A stretch of DNA of 63,936 nucleotides from Bacteroidia bacterium (GTDB lineage Bacteria > Bacteroidota > Bacteroidia > Flavobacteriales > Flavobacteriaceae). Positions 19,015-27,265 of the stretch are shown in pieces; the stretch's first letter is position 1; every line of letters begins with the position of its first letter. The stretch is from contig JAUIDI010000012.1 in assembly GCA_030428705.1 (NCBI GenBank), positions 1 through 63,936 on the forward strand, read 5' to 3'. A program made the translations under genes and the position numbers. Under the pieces are notes generated by a model. That model saw only the letters and a program-made list of their open reading frames with translations, was not told the DNA's origin and did no database searches.

Positions 19015-19118
19015 ACGGAAAAGATAAATTTATCTGGAAAAAGGAATATTCCCTGGTTCTGATTCTAAACCTGCTTTATGTTCTCCTTTTCTATCATTTA
19101 ATGATATCTTACATCTGA
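19011..19118 (+). CDS. 35-aa single-pass membrane microprotein
   Basis: Short ORF of 35 codons whose ATG overlaps the PIG-L stop (ATGA) and whose stop lies 1 bp before the symporter ATG. It encodes a charged N-terminus (MNGKDKFIWKKEY) followed by one hydrophobic helix of about 20 residues (SLVLILNLLYVLLFY). The tight fit between two genes and the good membrane profile support real translation. It might be a small accessory subunit or assembly factor for the symporter; that is inference. I recognise no family. Confidence 0.6.
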   Translation: MNGKDKFIWKKEYSLVLILNLLYVLLFYHLMISYI

Positions 19119-19119
19119 C

Positions 19120-20862
19120 ATGGGGGCATTGGGAACATTGGACTGGGCGGTACTCGCCGGAACCTTGCTCTTTATTGTGGCTTATGGTGTTTGGCGCACC
19201 AAAGGCAGCCAAAATGTCCACGACTATGTAAGAGGGGGCAGTGATGCCAAGTGGTGGACCATCGGGCTTTCCGTAATGGCCACACAGGCAAGTGCAATTA
19301 CCTTTCTATCGACCCCAGGGCAGGCTTTTCACGATGGTATGGGCTTCGTACAGTTCTACTTGGGATTGCCCATAGCAATGGTAATCATCTGTTTGGTCTT
19401 CGTGCCGATATACCATCGATTAAAAGTGTATACCGCTTACGAGTTTCTTGAAAACCGTTTCGATCTTAAAACGAGATCATTGGCGGCGGTACTCTTTTTG
19501 ATACAACGTGGGCTCGCTGCTGGAATTACCATTTTTGCACCATCGATCATATTATCGGCCATTTTAGGATGGGATCTGCAAACACTGAATATCATTATTG
19601 GCACACTCGTAATCATATATACCGTATCGGGAGGCACAAAAGCGGTCAGCGTTACCCAAAAACAACAGATGTTCATTATCATGACGGGTATGTTCGTGAC
19701 CTTCTTTTATATTTTAGGCTATCTGCCCGCGGACATCGATTTTGGAAAAGCTCTTAAGATTGCAGGGGCAAGCAACAAATTGGAAATTTTGGATTTCAGT
19801 TTCGATGCCAAGAGTCGATATACTTTTTGGAGTGGTATTACAGGAGGGCTTTTTTTGGCATTGGCCTATTTTGGTACCGACCAGAGTCAGGTACAGCGCT
19901 ATTTATCAGGCAAATCGGTACGTGAAAGTCAATTAGGCCTCGTTTTTAACGGCATTTTCAAAATACCAATGCAGTTTTTTATTCTATTGGTCGGGGTCAT
20001 GGTCTTTGTTTTTTACCAGTACAATTCCTCTCCCTTGAATTTCAATCCATCTGCTACCAGGACGGTAATGGAATCGGAATATGCTTCCGACTATGAACTT
20101 TTGCAAGAGAAACATCACGAATTGGAGATAGAGAAAAAGATGGCCCAGGACAAATTTTCCGAGGCGCTCGAACTAAAAGAGTTTGCCGCTATTGAAGAAG
20201 CCAAGCTTCATATCGTGGAAATAAACAAAAAAGATATCACGAACAGGCTTGCGGCAAAAACACTTATCAAACAGGCCGATGACGGGGCGGAAACCAATGA
20301 CAAAGATTATGTTTTCATCCATTTCATTCTTTATAATCTGCCAAAGGGACTCATCGGACTTCTGCTGGCAGTAATACTATCTGCGGCGATGTCATCTACT
20401 GCCTCCGAATTGAACGCCTTGGGTACAATAACTGCTTTGGACTTGTACAAAAGAAATATTAAAGAATCCTATTCAGAAAAATATTATGTTAGGGTTTCAA
20501 AGGGTTTCACCCTGATGTGGGGTATCATAGCCATTATTATTGCCTGTGTGGCAAGTCTTTTTGACAATCTCATTCAACTCGTAAATATTATCGGATCCAT
20601 CTTCTATGGAAATGTTCTTGGAATATTTCTCCTTGCATTCTTTTTCAAATTTGTCCGCGGAAATGCGGTTTTCTTTGCCGCTATTCTGACACAACTCATT
20701 ATTTGTGTGATATACTACAACTATATTCATGTTTATCCTTCGGGAGAGGAAAAACTAGGCTATCTCTGGTTAAACTTTATTGGGGCCGCATTGGTCATTC
20801 TGACCGCAATTTTTATGGAAGGTTTTGATCGATTGCTGAAAGGCAAAACGATTAATTCATAA
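19120..20862 (+). CDS. Sodium:solute symporter (SSS family) with long loop insertion
   Basis: SSS/SGLT-type secondary transporter of 580 aa, expected to bring a small solute, probably a sugar or organic acid, across the inner membrane with Na+. About 13 hydrophobic segments are visible; the GGTKAVSVTQKQQ and SAAMSSTASELNALGT segments are typical of the family. Unusually, residues about 303-394, between two membrane helices, form a hydrophilic, strongly helical or coiled-coil stretch (LLQEKHHELEIEKK). It follows the deacetylase and microprotein directly, so all three probably act on the same compound. Confidence 0.9.
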   Translation: MGALGTLDWAVLAGTLLFIVAYGVWRTKGSQNVHDYVRGGSDAKWWTIGLSVMATQASAITFLSTPGQAFHDGMGFVQFYLGLPIAMVIICLVFVPIYHRLKVYTAYEFLENRFDLKTRSLAAVLFLIQRGLAAGITIFAPSIILSAILGWDLQTLNIIIGTLVIIYTVSGGTKAVSVTQKQQMFIIMTGMFVTFFYILGYLPADIDFGKALKIAGASNKLEILDFSFDAKSRYTFWSGITGGLFLALAYFGTDQSQVQRYLSGKSVRESQLGLVFNGIFKIPMQFFILLVGVMVFVFYQYNSSPLNFNPSATRTVMESEYASDYELLQEKHHELEIEKKMAQDKFSEALELKEFAAIEEAKLHIVEINKKDITNRLAAKTLIKQADDGAETNDKDYVFIHFILYNLPKGLIGLLLAVILSAAMSSTASELNALGTITALDLYKRNIKESYSEKYYVRVSKGFTLMWGIIAIIIACVASLFDNLIQLVNIIGSIFYGNVLGIFLLAFFFKFVRGNAVFFAAILTQLIICVIYYNYIHVYPSGEEKLGYLWLNFIGAALVILTAIFMEGFDRLLKGKTINS

Positions 20863-20960
20863 CTGATCGATTTCCTTCCTTTGACAGACTATATAGACTA
20901 AACATGGCGATTATAGATGCTCAGATCCTGATTAAGCGCGAACTGACCGAAATTTTATGA

Positions 20961-20968
20961 TATATTTG
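20961..20968 (+). promoter_or_regulatory. Candidate -7 box of the lacI-type gene
   Basis: TATATTTG matches TAnnTTTG exactly, 51 bp before the regulator's start. No good -33 TTG is seen, so confidence is moderate. Confidence 0.4.
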
Positions 20969-21019
20969 AAGTTGCCGGAACAATTTCCAGATTAGCATAA
21001 TAGGGAGCTAGTATTTTCA

Positions 21020-22081
21020 ATGTCGAACAAAAAATACACTATAAAAGATATTGCCGAACTTGCCGGGGTATCAAAAGGCACCGTTGACCGAGTACTTCAC
21101 AAACGGGGAAAAGTGTCGGACAAGGCTCTTCAAAAAGTCGAGCAAGTTTTAAAGGAAATTGACTTTCAACCCAATCCAATAGCCAGAAACCTCAAAAATA
21201 ACAAGGTATACAAAATATGCGTGCTAATGCCCGACCCCAAAGATGACCCCTATTGGGTTCCGGCAAATCAGGGTATAATCGATGCCTCCGATGAGTTTAA
21301 ACCTTTCGGCGTTTTGGTCGAGCAATGTCTTTACCGTCTTTACGACCGTTCATCCTTTGCACTGGCCTCACAGAAGGCCATCGACTTGCGGCCCGATGCC
21401 ATTTTGATAGTACCTTTATTTCAGGAAGAATTGCGTCAAGTTCTAAAAAAGTGCAAGCAACGTAATATTATGGTGGCGCTTTTCGATAATTATCTTGAGG
21501 AATTTACCGGAGAAATATTTATTGGACAAGATCTGAATCAAAGTGGAAGGGTAGCAGCAAGTCTTATGCGCAAAATCGTTGGGGAAAATGATAAAATAGG
21601 AGTAGTGCATGTTGACTTAGAGCCTCATATGGAATTAAAACAAAAAGGATTCGTCGATTATTTTAACGAAATCACAAGCCAAATTACCATTGAATCAAAA
21701 AGCTTCAGCACTAAGGATACATTCGATTTCAAACAACAAATTAGTAGCTTTCTTCAAGAACATCCGACGATTACGGCGCTTTTTGTGACCAATTCGAAAG
21801 CCTATGAAATTTTAGAGGTTCTCCCTGAAAAGAAAAGAATCATAATCGTAGGGTACGATTTGCTCGAAAAGAATATCAAATATTTGAAAGAAGGTAAAAT
21901 CGATTTCCTTATTCATCAAAAACCCAAACGTCAGGCATACCTGGGAGTTGGATATCTTGCTGAGTACTTTCTTTTTGAAAAGAAAGTACCTAAAAAAGAA
22001 CTATTGCCAATTGACATCATTACTTCAGAAAATGTTGACTATTATGTCACCAAGAACCATTCTAGTAATTCATTGCTTTAG
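21020..22081 (+). CDS. LacI-family transcriptional regulator
   Basis: Regulator of 353 aa with an N-terminal LacI helix-turn-helix (YTIKDIAELAGVSKGTVDRVL, residues 6-26, hinge near 58) and a periplasmic-binding-protein-like effector domain (Peripla_BP_4 type: VLMPDPKDDPYW onward). It presumably senses a small sugar-like ligand and controls the adjacent SusC/SusD genes. A perfect palindrome with central CG, the classical LacI operator form, lies 107 bp past its stop and just upstream of the predicted susC promoter. Confidence 0.9.
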   Translation: MSNKKYTIKDIAELAGVSKGTVDRVLHKRGKVSDKALQKVEQVLKEIDFQPNPIARNLKNNKVYKICVLMPDPKDDPYWVPANQGIIDASDEFKPFGVLVEQCLYRLYDRSSFALASQKAIDLRPDAILIVPLFQEELRQVLKKCKQRNIMVALFDNYLEEFTGEIFIGQDLNQSGRVAASLMRKIVGENDKIGVVHVDLEPHMELKQKGFVDYFNEITSQITIESKSFSTKDTFDFKQQISSFLQEHPTITALFVTNSKAYEILEVLPEKKRIIIVGYDLLEKNIKYLKEGKIDFLIHQKPKRQAYLGVGYLAEYFLFEKKVPKKELLPIDIITSENVDYYVTKNHSSNSLL

Positions 22082-22184
22082 TACATTTTCAAAAGATTTG
22101 AGGTTCTTTTTTTAGTAAATCTTCTCTTTTTTATAAACTTTCATTAATTATTTTTGATCAATTATATTTTTTTTTGATGAAAAC

Positions 22185-22206
22185 AAAATGTGTTCGAACA
22201 CAATTT
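22185..22206. promoter_or_regulatory. Palindromic operator, probable LacI-family binding site
   Basis: The 14-bp core TGTGTTCGAACACA at 22189-22202 is a perfect palindrome centred on CG; skipping one mismatched pair it extends to 22 bp (AAAA...TTTT). LacI-family operators have this form. It ends 12 bp before the predicted -33 box of the susC promoter. Confidence 0.7.
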
Positions 22207-22218
22207 TGTTCTTTCTGT

Positions 22219-22248
22219 TTGTTTTATAGAAAATAAAGTTTAAATTCA
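22219..22248 (+). promoter_or_regulatory. Predicted promoter of the susCD operon
   Basis: TTG (22219-22221), exactly 19 bp, then TAAATTCA (22241-22248), a 6/8 match to TAnnTTTG with the TA and TT positions kept. Transcription would start near 22255 and give a leader of about 270 nt holding the 15-codon ORF. Confidence 0.45.
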
Positions 22249-22306
22249 CTCTATTATATCTAAGCTAAAGCTTAAGTAAACTTGAAATAATCAAAAAACT
22301 AACACT

Positions 22307-22354
22307 ATGACAAAAAGACAAACTTCACCGCCCATGCCAGGTAATGAGCATTAA
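22307..22354 (+). CDS. 15-codon upstream ORF (candidate leader peptide)
   Basis: ATG-initiated ORF MTKRQTSPPMPGNEH, ending in TAA, 172 bp before the susC ATG and inside its predicted leader. An A-rich stretch (AATCAAAAAACTAACACT) precedes the ATG, the usual translation-initiation context in Flavobacteria that lack strong Shine-Dalgarno sites. The Ser-Pro-Pro-Met-Pro run is the kind of sequence that slows ribosomes, so a translation-coupled control of susC is conceivable. Translation is not proven. Confidence 0.45.
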   Translation: MTKRQTSPPMPGNEH

Positions 22355-22526
22355 TTTATTAAGTGCATAATTTCTTTGAAAGTCTATAGTTCAGGATTCG
22401 GTATACAATTTACACATACCTTGATTTTTGTTCTTTAGCTTTCGAGAATAGTTGTTGATCTATTTTTTTATGCCATTTTCTTTTAATTTCAAATATTTAG
22501 AAACTAACTATCTAAACTCAATCAGT
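22355..22526 (+). other. susC leader region
   Basis: Remainder of the 445-bp lacI-susC interval. It is AT-rich, with a weak bulged hairpin around 22348-22366 and no good terminator. No further gene is seen. Confidence 0.5.
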
Positions 22527-25500
22527 ATGAAAAGAAAAGTTCATTACTTTTTAACCTGTCTGGCATTCCTTTGTATCCAAGGGATTTTCGCCCAGACCAA
22601 AACAGTATCCGGTACTGTTACCGATTCCGATGGGGGGCCTTTGCCAGGGGTCAATGTTCTTGTACAAGGTACAACGAACGGTACGCAAACCGATTTTGAC
22701 GGCAACTATTCCATTGAAGCCTCGGAAGGAGATGTATTATCATTTTCCTATTTAGGAACCAAAACCCAAAATATTACGGTTGGCGCATCAAATACCATTA
22801 ATCTATCTATGGAAGAAGATGCCAGTCAGCTTGATGAAGTAGTTGTAACGGCCTTAGGTATCAAGAGACAGGAAAAAACCTTGACCTATGCCCAGCAGAC
22901 GGTGGATGCCGACGAGATTACCAAAACAAGGGATATCAACTTCTTAAACAGTATTAATGGCAAGACGGCCGGTGTTGAAATCAAGAAAAGTAGCTCTGGC
23001 GCGGGTGGATCTACCAAAATCGTATTAAGAGGTAACAAATCGTTAAGTGGCGATAGCACGCCACTATTTGTAATCGATGGTATTCCATTGGCCAATAACC
23101 GAGGTGGACAGCCTGGAATGTGGGGAGGTACCGACTCAGGAGACGGTCTTTCGGCATTAAACCCTGATGACATTGCAAGTATCAGTATTCTTCGTGGAGC
23201 CAATGCGGCTATGTTATACGGTAGTGCCGGTGCTAATGGAGTTGTGCTCATAACCACCAAGCAAGGCCAGGCCGGCAAGACAACGGTATCTTTCAATACA
23301 GGTATAACTTTCGAGGATATCATCGAATTACCGGACCTACAGTTTAAGTATGGTGCGATAGGCGGGGCCAAGGAAAGCTGGTCGACCACTCCGGGCAACT
23401 ATGCGAGCAATTACGTCGAGGACTTTTTCCAGACCGGTCAAAATGTTATCAACTCATTGTCCATTAGTGGAGGTAATGATAGAACCACGGCCTATTTTTC
23501 ATATTCCAATACAAGTGCAACTGGAATTACACCCAATAACACATACTCAAGGAATAACATATCATTGAAGCAATCAACTAAATTATTAAATGATAAATTG
23601 ACCATTAGTTCCAATGTGATATTGTCGCTTGAAAATTCTGAAGGAAGATTACCTTCAGGATACTATTTAAATCCACTTACAGGTCTCTACTTTTTTCCTA
23701 GGGAAAGGGATTTCAACGACTACAGGGTAAATTACGAACGCTTTGATTCTACTAGAAACTTATGGGCCCAATACTGGTTCGTTAATGACCATCATCAGTC
23801 AAACCCATATTGGATTATCGAAAGACAGCCAAGAACCCAGGACAATAGAAGGGTAATAGCGAATCTGTCGTTGAACTATCAAATTATGGATAAGTTAAAC
23901 CTTCAAGTAAGGGGTAACTACGACTACGGCAACGTGATTCGCGAACAGCAACATGGGGCCACATCAAACTCTACCAACGTACACCCCAATGGATCTTGGG
24001 ACTATCATAAATATGACGATCGTTTAGTGTATACAGATGCGATTTTATCGTATGACTCGAACATATCAAATGATTTTACCTTAAATGCTCTTTTAGGGGC
24101 CAGTTATCAGAAAACCAATTATGGAGAAGGTGTAAGGGTCACGGCGAGTAGTGCCAACGGCCTCTTCTACCCCAATGAGTTTTATTTCCAGAATTTGATG
24201 ACCAATGTTCAGGTTGAGTCGACTACCAATGGTGAAATTAACAAACAAGGGCTATTTGCTAACGCAACACTTGGTTTTAAGGAGATGTTATTCTTGGATG
24301 TAGGTGGTAGAAATGACTGGGCCTCGACTTTGGCCTTGACAGGTAATGATTCTTATTTTTATCCTTCGGTAGGTCTTACAGCTATAGTCAGTGAAATGTT
24401 CAACCTACCTGAAGCGATTACTTTTGGTAAGTTTAGAATTTCTAACACAAAGGTAGCCAACGAAGTACCATTTAACAGAATCAATCCTCAAAATACGATA
24501 AACAATAGTGGTGGTGTTGTAAGAAACACCACAAAACCGTTTACCGATGCCAAACCTGAGATTATTACCAGTACTGAATTTGGTGCTGACTGGCGTTTCT
24601 TCGGAAATAGGCTTGGTCTCGAATTTACATGGTATAATATCAAAAGTGAAGACCAGTTCGTAACGGTTCCGTTGGATGCTTCAGATCCTGAGTCGGAAGG
24701 TCGATATACCCAAAAATATATCAATGCGGGTGAAATCGTGAACAAAGGTATTGAACTGACCGTCAACGGAGTTCCCGTTAGAAATGATAATTTTGAATGG
24801 AATACGAATATCAACTATACCAGAAACAGGAGCGAAATCGTTGATATTGGGCCTGATGACGAAAGAATAATAAATCTAGGATCTTCTGAAGGTTACAGTT
24901 CTAGATTGGTCGAAGGTGGACGCTTTAACGATCTTTATGTGTTGAAGTTCCGTAGAGATGACCAAGGTCGGATTCTTTTTGATGATACTGGAAAACCATT
25001 GAGAACTACAGAAAGTGAGTTAATAGGAAATCTGGACCCTGATTTCACTTTGGGTTGGAACAATTCATTTTCTTTCGGTCGTTTTAATGCCAGTATGTTG
25101 ATCAATGGGGTGTTCGGTGGCAAGGTTTTCAGCCAAACGGAATCGATGTTGGATGGTGCGGGCGTTTCACAGCGAACAGCTGATGCCAGGGATGTAGGAA
25201 GTGTTCCGGTAAACGGTGTAGTAGAGTCATCGGGTGCTGCAGTGACCAGCGTAGATCCAGAAACTTGGTTCCGTTTCATTGGAGATCGAAACGGGGTTGG
25301 TGAAATGTATGTATATGATAGAACTAACATTAAGTTATCGCAATTCTCATTAGGGTATGATTTTAATTTGGAAAAGCTAAACCTTCCGTGGGTAAAGGCG
25401 GCGTCATTATCTTTTGTTGGAAACAACTTGTTCTTTTTGAAGAAAGAAGCGCCATTCGACCCTGAAATAGCGATGAGCACGAATCGTAACGCCGTAGGCT

Positions 25501-25562
25501 TGGATAATTTCAATTTGCCTTCGACTCGTAACTATGGTATTAATTTACAAGTAACTTTCTAA
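22527..25562 (+). CDS. susC-like: SusC/RagA family TonB-dependent outer-membrane receptor
   Basis: Outer-membrane importer of 1011 aa. The ATG at 22527 gives a standard signal peptide ending at FAQ; a longer frame upstream lacks one. After the signal come a carboxypeptidase-regulatory-like domain (VSGTVTDSDG...NYSIEA), a TonB box region (LDEVVVTALG, the SusC hallmark), a plug domain with SILRGANAAMLYGSAGANGV, and a beta-barrel ending in an aromatic C-terminus (LQVTF). It forms the transport pore for the ligand captured by the SusD partner encoded 10 bp downstream. The substrate cannot be read from the sequence. Confidence 0.95.
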   Translation: MKRKVHYFLTCLAFLCIQGIFAQTKTVSGTVTDSDGGPLPGVNVLVQGTTNGTQTDFDGNYSIEASEGDVLSFSYLGTKTQNITVGASNTINLSMEEDASQLDEVVVTALGIKRQEKTLTYAQQTVDADEITKTRDINFLNSINGKTAGVEIKKSSSGAGGSTKIVLRGNKSLSGDSTPLFVIDGIPLANNRGGQPGMWGGTDSGDGLSALNPDDIASISILRGANAAMLYGSAGANGVVLITTKQGQAGKTTVSFNTGITFEDIIELPDLQFKYGAIGGAKESWSTTPGNYASNYVEDFFQTGQNVINSLSISGGNDRTTAYFSYSNTSATGITPNNTYSRNNISLKQSTKLLNDKLTISSNVILSLENSEGRLPSGYYLNPLTGLYFFPRERDFNDYRVNYERFDSTRNLWAQYWFVNDHHQSNPYWIIERQPRTQDNRRVIANLSLNYQIMDKLNLQVRGNYDYGNVIREQQHGATSNSTNVHPNGSWDYHKYDDRLVYTDAILSYDSNISNDFTLNALLGASYQKTNYGEGVRVTASSANGLFYPNEFYFQNLMTNVQVESTTNGEINKQGLFANATLGFKEMLFLDVGGRNDWASTLALTGNDSYFYPSVGLTAIVSEMFNLPEAITFGKFRISNTKVANEVPFNRINPQNTINNSGGVVRNTTKPFTDAKPEIITSTEFGADWRFFGNRLGLEFTWYNIKSEDQFVTVPLDASDPESEGRYTQKYINAGEIVNKGIELTVNGVPVRNDNFEWNTNINYTRNRSEIVDIGPDDERIINLGSSEGYSSRLVEGGRFNDLYVLKFRRDDQGRILFDDTGKPLRTTESELIGNLDPDFTLGWNNSFSFGRFNASMLINGVFGGKVFSQTESMLDGAGVSQRTADARDVGSVPVNGVVESSGAAVTSVDPETWFRFIGDRNGVGEMYVYDRTNIKLSQFSLGYDFNLEKLNLPWVKAASLSFVGNNLFFLKKEAPFDPEIAMSTNRNAVGLDNFNLPSTRNYGINLQVTF

Positions 25563-25572
25563 AAAAATAGAC

Positions 25573-27150
25573 ATGAAAAAGTTTATATCTGCAATATTAA
25601 TGGTAATGGTTCTAGGAGCCTGTACCAAAAATTTTGAGGAGACGAATACCAACCCCTATGAAATTTCAGGGGAGTCGTTGAAACAAGATTTCAATCACGT
25701 AGGTGCTTTCTTTCCGACCATGTTGGGCAACATATTCGGGAATCAAGTCGAACATAACTTGGCAAATGAGTCGTTTGCGCGTCACTTGGCAACTCCTACT
25801 CCATTTGTTGGTGGCGTAAACAATACCACCTATTATATTAGATGGAATGGTTATTGGAACAGAATTTATAACAACGTAATGGCACCTGCTAACCAAGTAA
25901 TCGCTATTGCGGAAGAAGATGGTAATGATGTTTTTGTGGAATGGGCCAATCTTATCAAGGTTTTGGCTATGCAGCGTTTGACTGTTTACCATGGACCATT
26001 AATCTATACCGAATATGGTTTGGGAAAGACGGGGGAGTATGACAGTGAGGAAAAACTATATTCAGCCTTTTTTGCCGATTTGGACCGTATAATATCCGTA
26101 TTAAGTGCCAATACCGACTATACAGGTATGTCGGCCTTTGATGCAAGTTACGGTGGCGATGTTGCCAAATGGGCTAGATTTGCCAACTCATTAAGACTTC
26201 GTTTGGCAATCCGTCTTTCGAAAGTAGCACCAGCCTTGGCCAAAGCGGAGGGAGAAAAGGCAATAGCCGACCCAGCCGGTCTGATATTGACCAATGGCGA
26301 TAATTTTAATATTTCGGGCTATGGCCAAAAATACCACCCGGCCGTTATATGTTTTGAATGGGGCGACACTCGTATGAGTGCCTCAATGGAATCTATTTTG
26401 GGGGGATACAAAGACCCAAGGGTCGAAGCCTTTTTTGACCCTGTAACTGACATGTCGTTGGTCTCGGACCATCCCGATTTCCCATACAAAGGTATTCGAA
26501 ACGGGGCGACCTTGGTGGCCAAGGATGACCGTTTACCGTATTCGACAATCGATATTAGCTTCAATGATCCAGGAGTAGTCACTCAAAGAAAGTTTATGAG
26601 TGCTGACGAAGTGTATTTCTTATTGGCCGAAGCAGCACTGCGCGGTTGGACGGGTGCAGGAGATGCCGCTACTAATTATGAAATGGGCGTTCGTACCTCG
26701 TTCGAACTTTGGGGTATCGGTGGCGTCGACGATTACCTTGCTGACAACGTGAGTATTCCTCTTGATTATGATGATCCAAAAGCAAGTGGCGATGTAAATG
26801 ACTTTGTGAACCGTATTACTTCTACTGTAGCTTGGGACGAAGCGGCCGATAATGAGACCAAATTGGAGAAAATCATTACCCAAAAATGGATTGCCGCCTA
26901 TACAGATTCCATGGAGCCTTGGGTAGATCATAGACGTACCGACTATCCAAAACTACCTTTTAACTATCAGAACGACAGTAATTCTGATTGGGGCGTGATT
27001 CCTGCAGATGATTTTTTAAGGCGTATGCCATTTATCACTAGTGAGCGTGAAAACAACCCTACCGGTGTTGCGGATGCGACATCAAAATTGGGTGGTCCCG
27101 ACGAAATAGGTACCCGTCTTTGGTGGGACACCGGCGGTCCTAATTTTTAA
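25573..27150 (+). CDS. susD-like: SusD-like outer-membrane lipoprotein (SusD-like 2 type)
   Basis: Surface lipoprotein of 525 aa with lipobox VLGAC (Cys17). The opening segment KNFEETNTNPYEISGE and the helical, TPR-like body match the SusD-like 2 branch rather than classical RagB/SusD. It acts as the lid and substrate-capturing partner of the SusC pore encoded immediately upstream. The operon pair is followed by a terminator hairpin, so the genes downstream may have their own transcript or rely on read-through. Confidence 0.92.
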   Translation: MKKFISAILMVMVLGACTKNFEETNTNPYEISGESLKQDFNHVGAFFPTMLGNIFGNQVEHNLANESFARHLATPTPFVGGVNNTTYYIRWNGYWNRIYNNVMAPANQVIAIAEEDGNDVFVEWANLIKVLAMQRLTVYHGPLIYTEYGLGKTGEYDSEEKLYSAFFADLDRIISVLSANTDYTGMSAFDASYGGDVAKWARFANSLRLRLAIRLSKVAPALAKAEGEKAIADPAGLILTNGDNFNISGYGQKYHPAVICFEWGDTRMSASMESILGGYKDPRVEAFFDPVTDMSLVSDHPDFPYKGIRNGATLVAKDDRLPYSTIDISFNDPGVVTQRKFMSADEVYFLLAEAALRGWTGAGDAATNYEMGVRTSFELWGIGGVDDYLADNVSIPLDYDDPKASGDVNDFVNRITSTVAWDEAADNETKLEKIITQKWIAAYTDSMEPWVDHRRTDYPKLPFNYQNDSNSDWGVIPADDFLRRMPFITSERENNPTGVADATSKLGGPDEIGTRLWWDTGGPNF

Positions 27151-27165
27151 ATTATCCTTGTTGTT

Positions 27166-27197
27166 AAAAACCTGTGGAATGTTCTACAGGTTTTTTT
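27166..27197 (+). terminator. Terminator after susD
   Basis: Inverted repeat AAAAACCTGTGGAA / TTCTACAGGTTTTT with one G-U wobble and a 2-nt loop, ending in a run of T. Confidence 0.85.
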
Positions 27198-27265
27198 CAT
27201 TCTTTCACCTTGAGCAGAAATCATTTTTCTTAATTTGAACTGTTCTTTCGTTTAACCATATTTCA

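Noticed and set aside
24935-25513. Minus-strand ORF of 192 codons in susC
   Set aside because: Antisense shadow of the SusC barrel coding frame.
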